Assembly: GCA_014058105.1 (NCBI GenBank)
Contig: JACGCM010002894.1
Coordinates: 1,116,001-1,180,000, forward strand
Length of the DNA: 64,000 nt
Source: Kingdonia uniflora
Taxonomy: Eukaryota; Streptophyta; Magnoliopsida; Ranunculales; Circaeasteraceae
Direction: 5' to 3'
Part shown: positions 1 to 12,020 of the stretch, one piece after another
Layout of the letters: each line of letters opens with the position of its first letter
How positions within the stretch are numbered: position 1 is the first letter of the stretch
Notes under the pieces: model-generated
Seen by the model: only the letters and a program-made list of their open reading frames with translations
Told to the model about the DNA's origin: nothing
Database searches by the model: none
Made by a program: the position numbers and the translations under genes

Positions 1-610
1 TTCATATTCAGTGTTTCACAAGCACAAATCACCTTGTATATATTCTCATTTAATTGGGCGAGGCAAGCATTAATCCCATTCATGATACCTTTAGTAAAGT
101 TGTTCAAAGGCACCATTAACCTATAATTGAATTGGGACAGATAGCACAAAAAACCCTTCTCCAATTCGTCCGACTCATCCCCGTTAAAATACTCTAAAGA
201 AACAGACTCAGGGATTCCCCTGAGAATTTTCTCTTTCTGCAAATCGTGCAATAGGTAGAACAAACTATTTTCATCCTCATCAAAGCACTCCCTATATGAT
301 CTCCCCTCAAATTCCATTATGCCTCTCCATACACCTTTTACACTACTCTTACATTTACAAAATTCCCTCAAGGTATCAGAACCCTCGGGATACCTATGAA
401 GGACCCCATGAAAATTGACTTAATCCTCACCATCACTCCCACCCTCTGAATTTACTTCCCCCCCCCCCTCATCGGCCAAAACCAGAGTGTCATTGGTACT
501 AGTGCTTAGATGCTCGACCTTAATAGAGATTGCATCCTCCATACCTACATTCTCAGCAATGGATCGACCAGAAGTGGTAGGATCTATCTCGAAGGAAGAG
601 CTCGAAACAT
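1..610 (-). pseudogene. Broken coding remnant running off the left edge
   Basis: On the minus strand a frame stays open for about 139 codons from 419 to the window edge, with an amino-acid mix typical of real protein (for example EFCKCKSSVKGVWRGIMEF). A TAA at 420-422 precedes it. Upstream of that stop, sequence to about 610 is also coding-like but lies in another frame across a run of C at about 460-470, so a homopolymer length change probably broke the frame. I do not recognise the family. No start codon or splice pair could be fixed and the 3' end lies outside the window. The remnants at 1185-1532 and 1920-2205 share its strand and state of decay and may derive from one locus or one element. 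Confidence 0.4.
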
Positions 611-1184
611 AGGGAAGTCTACTTATTAATTTTTTGACACATATCTACATCTACATAAAGGGCCAGGTATTTTGATTAATTTGATGCATCTTTCCTTGTT
701 TTTTTTTAGTTCGGATGTTAATAGTGATAAATAACTTTAGTGCTTACTTGTGCAAGCAGCCCTCGGTTTCGCAACCGAGGCATCATTTCCCCTGTTCCTG
801 TCAGTCCACTCATACCTTTTGGAAAATAATACCCTTTCATCATTACCCCCACCTTGGTAATTACCTAAATCTTCCTCTTTCCTACTCATCCTCCTCTTAG
901 ACCTTTCAACGTCCATGACAACAAGGTTTACTCTAGAAAGTTTGAGCCTCTAATTCAAACTTCTTTGATAATCGTACTAATTCATAATACACAATTTTCC
1001 CAGAACGACAAACACCTATTTATAATAAATATTGACGAAAATAACAATGGAAACAGATAATCAAAATTTAAATATTCCAGCAGATTCACGATAATTGAGT
1101 AAATTACTAAAAATCAAAACTACCAATATTATATCCTTATTACCTTAATTACATAATTATTTGACCTATAACTAATTCGAACTG

Positions 1185-1532
1185 TTATAAGTAATTACAT
1201 TTAAAACAGTCGAGATACCCTATAACACCATACCTGATCACTTCACTGCCAATAACCATCTCGTCCTCATCAGTTATCTCATCCAAAGCTATCTCTCTCA
1301 CTACAATCTTTCGAGCTTCAGGATTGACAATCATGTCACATAGCACATCACACCAAAAATGTCAGTCCATCTTAATGTCTATCTCCCTCATATTCAAAAC
1401 TTCAACCTGCAAAAGATAGAAACATGCAACTTGGTATCATAACCGAGTTGCCTAAACAACTGTTCATGCTACCTCTATCATAAAATTCCCCTCAACAGCT
1501 TGACAAACCCACTGAGAAGGATTCCTTGCCAT
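1185..1532 (-). pseudogene. Two-exon gene remnant with an in-frame stop
   Basis: Exon 1 (1473-1532) runs from an ATG for 20 codons and begins MARNPSQWVCQAVEG. It ends at a GT donor. A 66-bp intron (1407-1472) ends in TTTTGCAG, and exon 2 (1185-1406) continues in phase 0 to a TAA. Exon 2 is open except for one TGA just after the residues DIKMD, where a TGG tryptophan codon would fit. It includes acidic segments such as EITDEDEMV. I do not recognise the protein. Correct splice signals with phase kept, and only one visible nonsense change, suggest a fairly recently lost small gene or a terminal part of a larger one. It could instead be a gene fragment carried by a transposon. Confidence 0.4.
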
Positions 1533-1919
1533 GATTAATGATCTGTAACCCCTTTATTTATAGATACAGAGAGCGATAATACCAAATCACAACTTTTACA
1601 CCACGAACATACTCAACGATACTTCTAAAATAACTATCACAGTTATCCATAATACAAATTTACAGCTATTATAGTTATCCAAAGTAACAAATTTACAACT
1701 GTCAAGCTTAAGCTCGAAATATAAATATATAGTTGCTCTCACCATATTTCCACGACCTCACTATTTTCCACAGTTTGATATAACATTTATCACAGGTTAC
1801 AAGATACAGAATACGAAATATAGTTCGACAGATATGACACTTCCAGTTCAAAAAAATTTCTTTTGATTATCTCAAAAAAATAAATACAAAATACAAAATG
1901 AAATAAGTTCCTATAGAAA

Positions 1920-2205
1920 CTAATCACAAACAGAGCAGCTACGAGACTTCTTGGGAAGGACACCAACAGGTTCATCCTCCTCCAAGATCACCTGCTCCAC
2001 AATACGACGCATGCCGTCCCAACGCCGCTGCGCCGTCACAATGATGTAGTGAAACCGCACCATCTGGTAGTAATCTTTATCAGCTTCCTCATATGAACAG
2101 GGATGAGAGTTGCATCCTCGAGCGACTGGGTCCTAAAATAACGAAGCTGAAGCTCCTGCGCCTTTGCCACCACTCTAGCCTCGCAGTCTTGACCTCTTGT
2201 GAGCA
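1920..2205 (-). pseudogene. Frameshifted coding remnant, unknown family
   Basis: Two overlapping minus-strand frames look coding in succession. One begins MVLTRGQDCEARVVAKAQEL near 2205. The other continues from about 2095 to a TAG at 1920-1922 and is rich in charged residues, with DKDYYQMVRFHYIIVTAQRR and a Cys-containing tail. They join naturally if a single-base shift occurred near 2095. I do not recognise a domain. It lies upstream of, and on the same strand as, the 1185-1532 remnant. Confidence 0.3.
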
Positions 2206-2519
2206 CCATTGTCTTTTACATAAGTATATGAAACGATAGGAATGTACTAGACAAAGAATAAGAATCATAAAAAAGGTACTTATAGAAGGAATTACATTAA
2301 ATGCTAACAATCAATTCCAATGCAATCACCATTAAAAGAAACATTTTTTGGGAACTCTAATAGCCAACTTCAAAATTGTCAGTTCAGTCTCCAACAGTCC
2401 TGACAAATCCAACACAAAAAATCCCGTGTCAGTACATTCAACATTCAACTCATCAGAAAGTCGGTTTAATTTTTGATAAAAACCTCAATTTGAACTTCTC
2501 AACTCAAGAAACCCGTGCC

Positions 2520-3045
2520 TTCAGTTGAGAGGGGGCGATTATAGAGATTTGTCCCTTGAACTAGAGTAATAACGAGCTAGTCTAGTACCAGACTTACGCA
2601 AAATACACATAACATGCACCCTGTCAACAGTGGCACCTGGACCACAAACTAAGGAGAAACGTGGCTTGAGCATTCCAAATAAAACAAAATGAGTCAAAGA
2701 CACCTGCCCCCCATGAGCTGGCAATTATAGGAAAAACCTCCATTATTTCCCTCAATCTAGGAGAACGTGCTGATACACATATGAACTAAGGATGAGAACT
2801 ATAAAAGGGGGAACCGTGAAAGAGGGGAAGAATAAGGATTTTTGGCTCAAAAGATCTCGATTGTATTCAACATTTATTATTCTTAAGCAATAAAATCATT
2901 CTTACTAAATTCTCGAACTGAGGTCGTGGTTTTCACCTATTCAGAGGTTTCCATGCTAGAACCTGTGTTATTTTATATTATCTGTCATTATATTTGAGTC
3001 ACAAGTACATTCGATATAAGTGACCATTAGAGCTACGAATTTAGG
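2520..3045 (+). mobile_element. LTR-like remnant with TATA box and PBS-like site
   Basis: The stretch starts at a purine-rich GAGAGGGGGCGAT (2527-2539) that resembles a polypurine tract. It has a TATA-like ATAAAAGGGG near 2801 and then AT-rich sequence. At 3021-3035 it has GTGACCATTAGAGCTACG, which resembles the tRNA-Met primer binding site (TGGTATCAGAGC) in a decayed form. These are the parts of an LTR in plus orientation. I could not find a second LTR or a target-site duplication, so the borders are approximate. A PPT-like site on the left and a PBS-like site on the right of one LTR would suit the shared LTR of a tandem element, or chance. Confidence 0.35.
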
Positions 3046-3243
3046 TCCTTATAGGGACCGTCAAGAATCCAGATTTGGACATCGAAGAAACATTGCAAGA
3101 AAGAAGTGTCTTACATTATTGACACTAATCCAACAATCATTTTTCTTTTCTTTTTTGATGACCAAAAACTTTATTTGAAGTTATAGTACTACTTCTGTAT
3201 AGCCACTATATTTTCACACAAAAATCCCCTTACTAATTAAGCA

Positions 3244-3318
3244 GCTTGATAGTAGCTCGGTTGGCTAGAGCATGTGGCTATTAACCACAAGGTCAAAGAT
3301 TCAAGCCCCTCCTCTAGC
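3244..3318 (+). pseudogene. tRNA-Asn-like sequence (decayed)
   Basis: The sequence follows the order of a plant tRNA-Asn. It has an A-box-like TAGCTCGGTTGGCTAGAGC, an anticodon arm TGTGGCTATTAACCACA with a perfect 5-bp stem, and a B-box-like AGATTCAAGCCC, ending TCTAGCG. The anticodon reads ATT where the functional plant gene has GTT. The first acceptor half (GCTTGAT) no longer pairs well with the 3' half. It is therefore a tRNA pseudogene or the head of a tRNA-derived SINE. No clear A-tail or target duplication was seen. Confidence 0.6.
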
Positions 3319-4011
3319 GTGTAGGGCAGAGTTGAGGTATCATAGATGCCACAAAGGTAAAACCAAAAATAGGAGGGGCTTCATTTTAGGTGCTCACTGC
3401 AAAAGACCTATTTTGAACAATTGAACAACCACGATCATCTAGAACATCATGCATTCACAAAATTTTGAGAATGTCACACACAAAAATGTAAGGAAAAATA
3501 TAGCGAAAATAGTAGATTTATCACGATATATTTTCTATTTTACCACAAATTGAGCCTAACGAGCCCGGGCACACCCATCGTTTCAGATGGCATTTGTTTT
3601 CCCAACAATGCATGTTGATCTAGGTTCATAATTTATCATCACTTTGCTCAACTAATCCCTGAGGCACGTAAGAACTCTTAGACGAAAATGTTCAGAGAGC
3701 ATTAGTAAAGACGCGGCTGCAAAATTATTTGCCACATGTTGTTATTTTTGACCTCCTTGCAGGGGCAGAGTAAGAGATTTATACCGGGGGTTTGGGGGTA
3801 GAGCCCCCAATTTTTTTTGGGCTTTTAAAGGGTATTTTGGTGATTTTACTTATATTAATTTCTAAAGAGAAGAAGAGAGTCGGGGATATAGAGTAATGAT
3901 CCCAAACTTAACTCTTAAAACCTAATTGAGCTTGAACTTCATGGGGGCAGAACTACTACTATTTTTATTTTTTTATTTTGTTGTATTATATAAAACGAAA
4001 ATTATGAGGCT

Positions 4012-4041
4012 AAATACTACTTTTTGCCATCTTTACAAAAT
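4012..4041 (+). repeat. MULE left terminal inverted repeat core
   Basis: AAATACTACTTTTTGCCATC followed by TTTACAAAAT. It is complementary to 11991-12020 with one mismatch. Confidence 0.85.
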
Positions 4042-4968
4042 TGATACTTTGGCAAGCCTCTTCCAAAATCGATAATGGTCCCACCTACTACCACCTAACT
4101 GCCACCCTATTCTTTAATATTAAATGTTGATGGGTAGTCTAATCTGCTACAGTAATAAATCTACCAACTCACAAAGATTATTGAACAAATAACAAAGCTA
4201 TAACTAAACAATTACAAAGATATCCAAACGAATGCCAAAGTTCTCATAAAATAAATAATACTGGAGTTGTTGAGTAGTCTAATTTGCTGCAGTAATAAGG
4301 ACAGTAATAAGAGGGAAGATTCCCCCCTAAATACACTTCTAACCTTAAAAATCAAAGCTTCTTCTTCTTCTTCTTCTTCTTCATCATCTTCTTCTAGACT
4401 ACAACAAAGCTTCTACAAAAATCAAAGCAAATTCTCCTTGATGTACTATTTGTCTCCTTCATGTACCAAGTCTTCCAACTATCGTTTTGCATTCGCTAAA
4501 GTCCTCACACAGAGGTCATTGGGGAGGAAAAGATCATTGTTATCATAGGTTATTCTTGTTGTCAAAGACCGTTGTTATCCTTCTCTTCGACCATTGAAGT
4601 AACCGTTGCAGTAAATATCATATCTAACTCTGTATCCATCATCTCTCATTGTGTATCTACACCATGATTTGAAGCCTTTTTTCTTAAGAAAAATGTTATG
4701 CAAGACGATACAATTTGTACATAATCATTTATCTTTGGCTTTTTAATTATTTATCTTCTGCTAGTTTATCATTTGTCATTTTTCTTGTATCATTTTTAGC
4801 ATTTATTATCTACTACTATATTACCGGAATTGTTCATTGATATCACTTATTTAGGGATTTATATTATTTGTTTTAGGGATTGCTGAAGTTAAGTTTTATA
4901 TCATTTTTCTCATTTGTTTTTTACTATTTTATCACCGGAATTGTTTATTTATATCATTTGGTTCAGGG

Positions 4969-7900
4969 ATGAATGGAGTTCAACTTTATACCATTGTTCA
5001 TTTTGGTGGGGATATCGTACGTCCAAAGATCAGATCAATCGTTAGTTATGTTGGAGGAAGTACAAAAATTACCTCACTAAAAGCGTACTCGCCATACAAA
5101 GATTTCGTTACACTCCTTGAAGAAATAAGCGAAATTTGTCGTAAGGACTGTAAGCTGTACAACTTCGTCCATGGATTTGTATGTGTAATTTCATCAATCC
5201 AGGACTTTACCGTAATGATTAATATGCATAAAACTAATCTCAACACACCCTTTCATATATGGATTGTTAATGAGCTTAGGGTACCTTCCCAGAACTCCCA
5301 GAACTTTATTTCTAATTTCATTTCTTCGGGTAATGGGTTGTCTACCACCAAAGATACTGGTTCAGGTAAAGGGTTGTTTACCTCCAAAGCGGGGGGACCT
5401 TTGCGTCATAGCTCATTTCCTAATCCTGAACCTGAATATAGGGGTTACCCTGAAACAAACGGCAGAGGACTTGATCCACGTAGGTTTGGACCTTTAGTGG
5501 ATGATGATGATGTTCCTTAATCAAATGATTCTATCAAAACTATCCGTACTAATGGTCCTCCCTCAAATGAACCTAGTATTCCTCAATCAAATGTTCATCT
5601 CTCAAATGAACCTGTGTTAACTAATGTTACTCAATCAAATGAACATTTTCAAACTATCCCAACTGATGTTCCTCTCTCAAATAAACCGTGTATTTCTCAA
5701 TCAAATATTCATCTCTCAAATGAACCTGTGTTAATTAATGTCCCTCTTTCAAATGAACCTATGTTAACTAATGTTCCTCTTTCAATTGAACCCGAACCTA
5801 TCATTGGACAAACTGAACCTTCAGGTAAGCTCGCAAAATTTGTCATTTGTGAGGTATTTTTTAACATTTCTTATCAAACTAGTATCATCCTAAGAAGCAT
5901 ATTTCATATTTGTCCAGCTGAATTACAGTTTGAGCCACAGCCCGAACAGGTGAAAGATCTCGTGGATTTTCGGTTTAATTCTGTTGAGTACACAGAAGAT
6001 CCCTATAACTTCAGTAAAGAGTTTAACATTGGTGATCTATATCGAGATAGGATTGAACTCAAGAATCACAGAAGAACTTATGCAGTTATAAACAAGTTCA
6101 ATCTTAAACATGTTCTGAGCAACAAATATAAAATCGTGGTACGTTACAAATGTCATAAATACTCTTGGCGAATTTATGCGACAAGGTTGGTTATTTTTGC
6201 CCTATTTAGAGTAAGTACTTATTGCTCCATGCATACATGCATCCAAGTAGAAACTGATGATGGGAACGCGTATAAGGCAGCGTCTAGTACATGGGTTGCT
6301 TCTATAATTAAGTAAAAACTACAAAAAGACCCAAACTAAAAAACTTTTAGAATTATTGATGATATGCAAATTAATCACAATATTGATGTAACATACAATC
6401 TTGGCTAACGTGCAAAAGAAAAAGCCCGCGCAGAGGTATCATCACTCTATATGTCATTTATTCCCCCATTCAAGTCATTTGTATAACAATTTTTATCATT
6501 TTTTTGCATGTGATTTGGTCGACTCCCTGTGTCATTTGTACTTTGATATTTATCATTTGTATGCTTTATAATTTCATTTATTCTACGTAATTATTTCAGA
6601 TGCGAGGCAGCTTTGAGCACGCATACTAACTACTTACGAGCTACTTTGCGGAAGTGAGGTTGGTTGACCCAGATTTTGTATTTGACATATAAACTACGAG
6701 TTGCAAGAATAAGAGATTCACAAAGTGTTTTTGGTGTTTTGGTCCACTAAAAAAAACTTATAAACTATTGAGACCAGTTGTTGTGATTGACGGAATTTTG
6801 TTAAAAGGGAGATATCATGGGACTCTACTAACAGCCATCACTATTGACCAAATCAATCAAATTTTTCTACTTGCATTTTTGATAACAGACTCGAAGACCA
6901 CCAAAAGTCGGACATACTTCCTAGAGATGTTTGGGTCTAATTTCTATGGTTATGATACTAGATTCGTCGTTATCTCTGACAGGACCGTCGGAATTATTAA
7001 TGTTGTACCCAAGGTGTTTCTATTTGCAATCCATATATTTTATACCTTCCACATATCGAACAACATTAAAACTACCCTCGAAAGTACGAGGATTGTATTT
7101 AGGATGGCAGTAGAGGCCCTAACCAATATTGATTTTGATAAATACATGAATGCTATCAAAAATACAAATCCGGTGGGTCTCCAATACATATTAGGTATTC
7201 CATAGGAAACATGGTCTAATCTATACATTCTAATGAGTAGGTATGTTGTCACTCTCTATTAATCAACTTCTCATTTGTTATTTTAGGAATAGTCATTATT
7301 ACTCCATTTACATTCTTATTTGTCATTTTTTTTCAATTTTTTTCATATGTTCTTTATTATTCCTTTTGCAGTTGTATGATCCCATTTGTCATCAGGTTTT
7401 ATAGATTTGGCATTTTCTTTTAATTGTTTGTCATTTTTTCAGATATGGAGTGACTTATACTTATCATGTCGAGAGTTAAAATAACGTTATTTTGAAAATG
7501 AGTGATCTCCATATCCATGTGTTTATTGAGGAATTGTATAGAATATGTTTGGAAATGTCCTATACATATAGGGAGGAAGCTGAGAAGAGTCAAGCTCGCT
7601 TAACGTCATGGGCTACAGATCACTATGAAGGCAGAAAGTTTGTAGCAGATTTACTAACCTGTAGGGTTCGTACATCACGTCACCATTTCAAATCAATAGT
7701 TATGGCAGAACTGATTCTATAAATATTGAAGATGGTACTTGTTCTTATCGTTGGTGGCAAATGATGGGTATACCTTGTAAACATCGAGTATGCGCTCTCA
7801 GTCTTGCTAATGTTGATCCAACTACACGTGTCTCTGAGTACTTCACAAATGATACATACAAGGTTGTTTATGAACCTATATGGATTCCTATAAGAGGAAT

Positions 7901-8189
7901 TGAGCAGTGGAAAATTTAAAAAACTGATCCACGTGCTCGTGCTTCTATTCCAACAGTTCGAGTCGGTCATCCTTGTTCGCAAAGGAAGAGAAAGGAAAAA
8001 ATGCCTGGTTTTGTCACCAAACTAAGATTTTGCAGTAGGTGTCGAAAAAACGAATATAATTGTCATTCTTGTAAGCTTTTGTTAATCTCATCTGACGATA
8101 ATACACGTCTGACAATGGCACCGTCTTTTACGATGAGCACTGAGTCACCTGTCATCCCAGATGAAGATGTTACAATTAGTTTGCATTGA
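4969..8189 (+). pseudogene. MuDR/MULE transposase, interrupted
   Basis: Pieces follow the order of the plant MULE transposase. An N-terminal PB1-like region (4969-5520) is followed by a repeat-rich linker. A MuDR N-terminal domain (about 5930-6190) follows, with the pattern GDLYRDRIELKNHRRTYAV then VVRYKCHKYSWRIYAT. The MULE catalytic region (6768-7205) has RPVVVIDGILLKGRYHGTLL, AFLITDSKTTKS and VISDRT. A SWIM zinc finger is at about 7740-7790 (CSYRWWQMMGIPCKHRV), and a C-terminal tail with a CSRCRKNEYNCHSC motif reaches 8189. Stops lie between the pieces, for example at 5518-5520, 6313-6315 and 7917-7919, where the same frame resumes directly after the stop. Some gaps, rich in T and ATTTGTCATTT, may be introns. 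The protein would have catalysed cut-and-paste movement in the nucleus. Confidence 0.8.
5530..5810 (+). repeat. Coding minisatellite in the transposase linker
   Basis: A degenerate repeat of about 33-60 bp recurs, encoding variants of PLSNEPVLTNV (for example VPLSNEPMLTNVPL and IHLSNEPVLINVPL). Each unit contains tcaaatgaacct. It lies between the N-terminal domain and the MuDR domain, and probably grew by slippage in a disordered linker. Confidence 0.65.
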
Positions 8190-8269
8190 TGATTTTGGGT
8201 ACTCTATGTATCATTTATTTGTATGATCCTTATCGTTAGTGTTATTAAAATCATCATTTGTCAAAATAT

Positions 8270-8594
8270 AACTGTCATTTGTTTAAAAAGAAATTTTCAT
8301 TTATTTGTTTCCATTATATCATTATTAGCTACTGAACTGTCATTTGTATACAAAGAATTTCCCATTTGTTTGTTTCTATGATATCATTGTTTGATTCTGA
8401 ACTGTCATTTGTGCAAGATAAATTTCACATTTGTTTATTTCTGTGATACTATTGTTTTACTCGGAATTGTCATTATTTCTCAAAGAATTTCGCATTTGCA
8501 GGTTTCTATTATATTATTATTTGCTTCTGAACTGTTATTTGTCTGCGAAGAATTTCTCATTTGTCTGTAAAATTTTTATTATCAGTTTTGTTAA
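8270..8594 (+). repeat. 65-bp tandem repeat, five units
   Basis: Units begin at 8270, 8335, 8400, 8465 and 8530, exactly 65 bp apart. Each starts with a form of AACTGTCATTTG and contains AAGAATTTCCCATTTG followed by TTTCTATGATATCATT. The array lies just 3' of the transposase gene, inside the MULE. Scattered ATTTGTCATTT words elsewhere in the element (for example 6470-6590 and 7260-7440) look like diverged relatives. Confidence 0.8.
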
Positions 8595-8939
8595 GTTTAT
8601 CATTAAAGTTGTCCCCCCTCATATCACCATTATTTTCTTACAGAACTGTGATTGTTTTGTTTGCCACATATTAAATGAAAACCACTATTTAATAGCAAAA
8701 AGTAAACGAAATAACACAAAACAAAATAAAACAAAACAAATGTTCATTCATACATAGGGAAAGTTCCAGTTACCACAAAAAACTAACAAACTAAACACCA
8801 AAAAAACTAGAACAAATGTTCACAACTTCTGATCACGTTTTAAGCATTCTAGATCACGCCCCAAAGCCTAGATCTTTTACTGGAGATAACTAATCTTAGA
8901 ACCCGACTCCCCCCACAGTTTTTTGTGCTCATCCTGGTC

Positions 8940-10528
8940 CAACTTTACGGTGCAGAGCTAATTTTCCAAGAAGTACATATGGAACTTAAGCTCTTCAAAA
9001 CGTTGATCTTTCTTTACTCTAACTTGATACAGTTCATTCCGGATTACATCGAACGCTCCTAATTTTTCCCTAAAGTCTTTGTAATACTCTTTCAGCATTT
9101 GGGCCTTCTCACCGGAGACATCCTTCTCCATTAGGCATAGTCTATTCAATTTGTAGACGAACTGCTACCTATTGTAGGTGTACTGACTATAGGTACACCG
9201 ACTGCAGGTGGTTCGATTGCAGGTGTAATACCGATTGCAGGTGCTTCAATGTGATTTCTCTTAAATATTCAAATAGATGATGATGATAAAGGGCAACTTA
9301 GAAATGACAGAAAAAAGTCTAACAATGATAATAGGCATACAATAGATGACAAAAATGGACTTAATAATGACATGAAAAAAATCAAACAAATGATAAGAAG
9401 AGGATATAAAATGACAATGAAGCAATAAAATGAATCAATCATACAAAGAATGGAAGATTACCATGGCCTCTTGCACAAGTTCTTGATGCATGTCAGTCTC
9501 AGACGCCTTCATAGCTATTACCAGCAAGTCGGGGTTAGCAAAAACCATTTTAAATGCCATAATTTGGTGACGCCTAAAGGATGACATCCTCCATCCCTAT
9601 TGCTTAGGGAACAAATGTATGCATTCGTGCATTCTTTAAAACTTTAGGCTAGGAATAGAGAGGAAAGTCCATATCATCAACACTCAGGTACATCCGTGCA
9701 ATGATAAAGTTTTATCCAATTTTTTATTAGCGGCCGATCGATATTTGGAAAATTCTACTATTTACCTCCACAAGAAATTATAGACATGCTCACCCCAGGG
9801 GAATCTATTGAACTGATCTAGATCATCTATCAGATCAACATACCTCACCTCAACGTTTCTCCCCTTGTTCGGGAGGAGAAAGGATAGTATAATTTTAAAA
9901 AAATTTAATCAAAGAATATCGTCTGCAAAATAAAATAACACAATGTAATGATAAGAACCTTAGAAAATAATAAGCCAAAAATGGTAAATAAAATACAGAA
10001 ATTGGAGGGGTGAGAAATACAATGAAGAATAATGATAAGGAAGACCAAACAAATGAAAAATTAGAACCTTATCATAATGTCTTTTCAATTTCGCCCGTTT
10101 TAAAGCCCTGTCAATTTTTTTTAACCCATATATATTCTTCTTCTTGGGGAATCGCCTCATTCTAAAATTTGTTATATGCTCAGGATCAACAAATAAGAAC
10201 TCATTTGCAATAAGAGAGACACGTAGACCCAAATTAGGCAAATATGAATGGGTTTCATATGAATTATCGTCCCTCCAAATTGAAACTTCATATCACCGAG
10301 ATGATGATCGAATATTTCCACAACCAACGTAGACATCATCGCTATTAGATTAATCAGCAGTAATGGTACAAAGTAGGCATTATGAAGAGCATTCTTCTCC
10401 TCTTCAGGCAGAGCTACAAATATTTTGTGAAGTCCCACACCTGTACACTGAGAGGTGTAATTTTTAGCATTAGAGGTACCCTTCTTGGTTCCAACTTCTT
10501 GCATTTGGCTCCTTGTCAAATTGTTCAT
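8940..10528 (-). pseudogene. MULE-borne DUF1985/Ulp1-locus-like gene, degraded
   Basis: Minus-strand segments follow the order of the plant DUF1985-type proteins that travel with MULEs. The first (10528 to about 10260) contains VVEIFDHHLGDMKFQFGG. The next (about 10240-10060) contains LRVSLIANEFLFVDPEH and FRMRRFPKKKNIYGLKKID. The third (about 9900-9770) contains VRYVDLIDDLDQFNRFPWGE. The segment at 9860-9460 has several stops. A charged, helix-prone C-terminal piece (9149-8958) follows. No Ulp1 protease catalytic triad was found, so only the upstream domain and a coiled tail appear to remain. It is convergent with the transposase. Family assignment is by motif pattern only. Confidence 0.55.
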
Positions 10529-10582
10529 TCACTTCTTTATCAGACTTCATTGTGAAAGAAAAAACAAACTTTAATTTTAATC

Positions 10583-11150
10583 AAACACTTGGTAGGCAGT
10601 AGTGACAGATATCAATTGCCACTAAAATAATACTGAAATCACACACACACACGATGGGTAAAATCACGACGATTGTGAGAAAATGGTTTGTGCAACCGGG
10701 ACGGTTTTTGCAGTTGTCAATCACGCACACGATGTATAGAATCGGAACAATTTTTACAGTTTTTGTGGTCTTTGCAGTGGTCGTGTAAGAAAAAAGTATT
10801 TGAGGAATGGGGATAGTTTTTGGTGCCAAAAGCCAGATGAACTCGTGTGAATTGCACGTATTACCTAACCCTAAACAGCAGTAAACAAATGCCAAATAAT
10901 ATAACTGATGGTAACAGAGTCTGCATGTTTCAATATAACTGATGTTTAAACGCATGACAAATTGGTTTTAGCAAATGACAACAAATGCATGAAATGGTGA
11001 CATGGTATGCCTTACACGTCTCAAAATAGTAATGGCACGTGTACATCGAAGAAACAAATTTGGACGCGTGGCGTGATAATATATATTTTTAAATGATTTG
11101 AATTTTTTTATTATTATTTAGGAAGTGACATTGGTACTAGTAGAGCCTAC
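10583..11150 (+). repeat. First copy of a direct repeat in the MULE right arm
   Basis: It contains in order an ACTTGGTAGGCAGTAGT-like word, TTTTTGGTGCCAAAAGCCAG, TGTGAATTGCACGTATTACC, a GAAATGGTGACA word, and AGGAAGTGACATTGGTACTA. All have counterparts in the same order at 11504-11885. The copies have diverged and this one is longer by about 190 bp. Confidence 0.65.
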
Positions 11151-11503
11151 GGCTTTACCTGCGGCCTTACTTGTGCAGCCCACGGATTACAAACCTACTG
11201 TAATATTCAAACATTTGATATTATTCAGAAAGAATGATAAAGTTATATAAAATAAATGACAAAGTATGCTGAACAAATGGGAAATTCTTTATTGATTATG
11301 ATAACTAGCTGTTACCAAATGGCATAAGTATCTGAAAGAATGCCAGAGTTTAACTAAATAAATGACATAGTTTGGTTTGCAGCAGCCGCACAAACAATTT
11401 TCCATCGTTTGTTCCACGAGTTGAGTACAGTAGAAAACTATCTACAAGAGTTATGAGTACCATCATTTCCTCCATGCCCAAGGAGTAGAGTACCAGTCTT
11501 TAA

Positions 11504-11885
11504 TCAAATATTTGGTAGGCAGCAGTCACACAGACGGTTTATGAAAAATAATCATGACGGTTTTTGTCGTTGAGTAAGAAGAAGAAACTGTTTGATGAAT
11601 CGGGATTGCTTTTGGCGCCAAAAACCAGACAAACTCCTGTGAATCGCACGTGATACCTAACCATAAACGATGGGAAATAGTAACAGAATTGGTGAAAGAG
11701 TTTGCCTTCTTACAAATAACAAATCTAGTAAAAGGTAGGACAAACTCTACTAAAACAAATGACAAGTAATTCATGAGATGGTGACAATATTTGTCGTACA
11801 CGTACACGTGGCTTGATATAATAGTTTTAAATGAGTTTTACAATTTTTTCATTGTTTCGGATGTGACATTCATACTTGGAGCCCA
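11504..11885 (+). repeat. Second copy of the MULE right-arm direct repeat
   Basis: It begins ATTTGGTAGGCAGCAGT and has TTTTGGCGCCAAAAACCAG, TGTGAATCGCACGTGATACC, GAGATGGTGACA and CGGATGTGACATTCATACTT, in the same order as 10583-11150. It ends close to the right terminal inverted repeat, so the subterminal region was duplicated before the copies diverged. Confidence 0.65.
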
Positions 11886-11990
11886 AAAGTAGGTGGTTGT
11901 CTGCTGTAATATTGCAACTTTAGTAGGGGCAAAAAGCTGGTTTTTCCTCTTGCCAATATCAATTTTAGAATTTATTGTTCCCTAGGTCTA

Positions 11991-12020
11991 ATTTTGTAAA
12001 GATGGAAAAAAGTAGTATTT
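11991..12020 (-). repeat. MULE right terminal inverted repeat core
   Basis: The reverse complement reads AAATACTACTTTTTTCCATC followed by TTTACAAAAT, 29 of 30 identical to the left end. Confidence 0.85.

Noticed and set aside
3764..3960. CAGGGGCAGAG start with GGGGGTTTGGGGGTAGAGCCCCC hairpin, like a hAT MITE
   Set aside because: The left-end style fits, but no matching right end or 8-bp duplication was found before the MULE begins. Left as a possible truncated remnant.
4267..4548. 93-codon frame with a Ser run
   Set aside because: The Ser run is a TCT microsatellite in the MULE left arm; no coding support.
8270..8594. Regular spaced repeats as a CRISPR-like array
   Set aside because: Units are contiguous with no unique spacers, and the context is a plant transposon.
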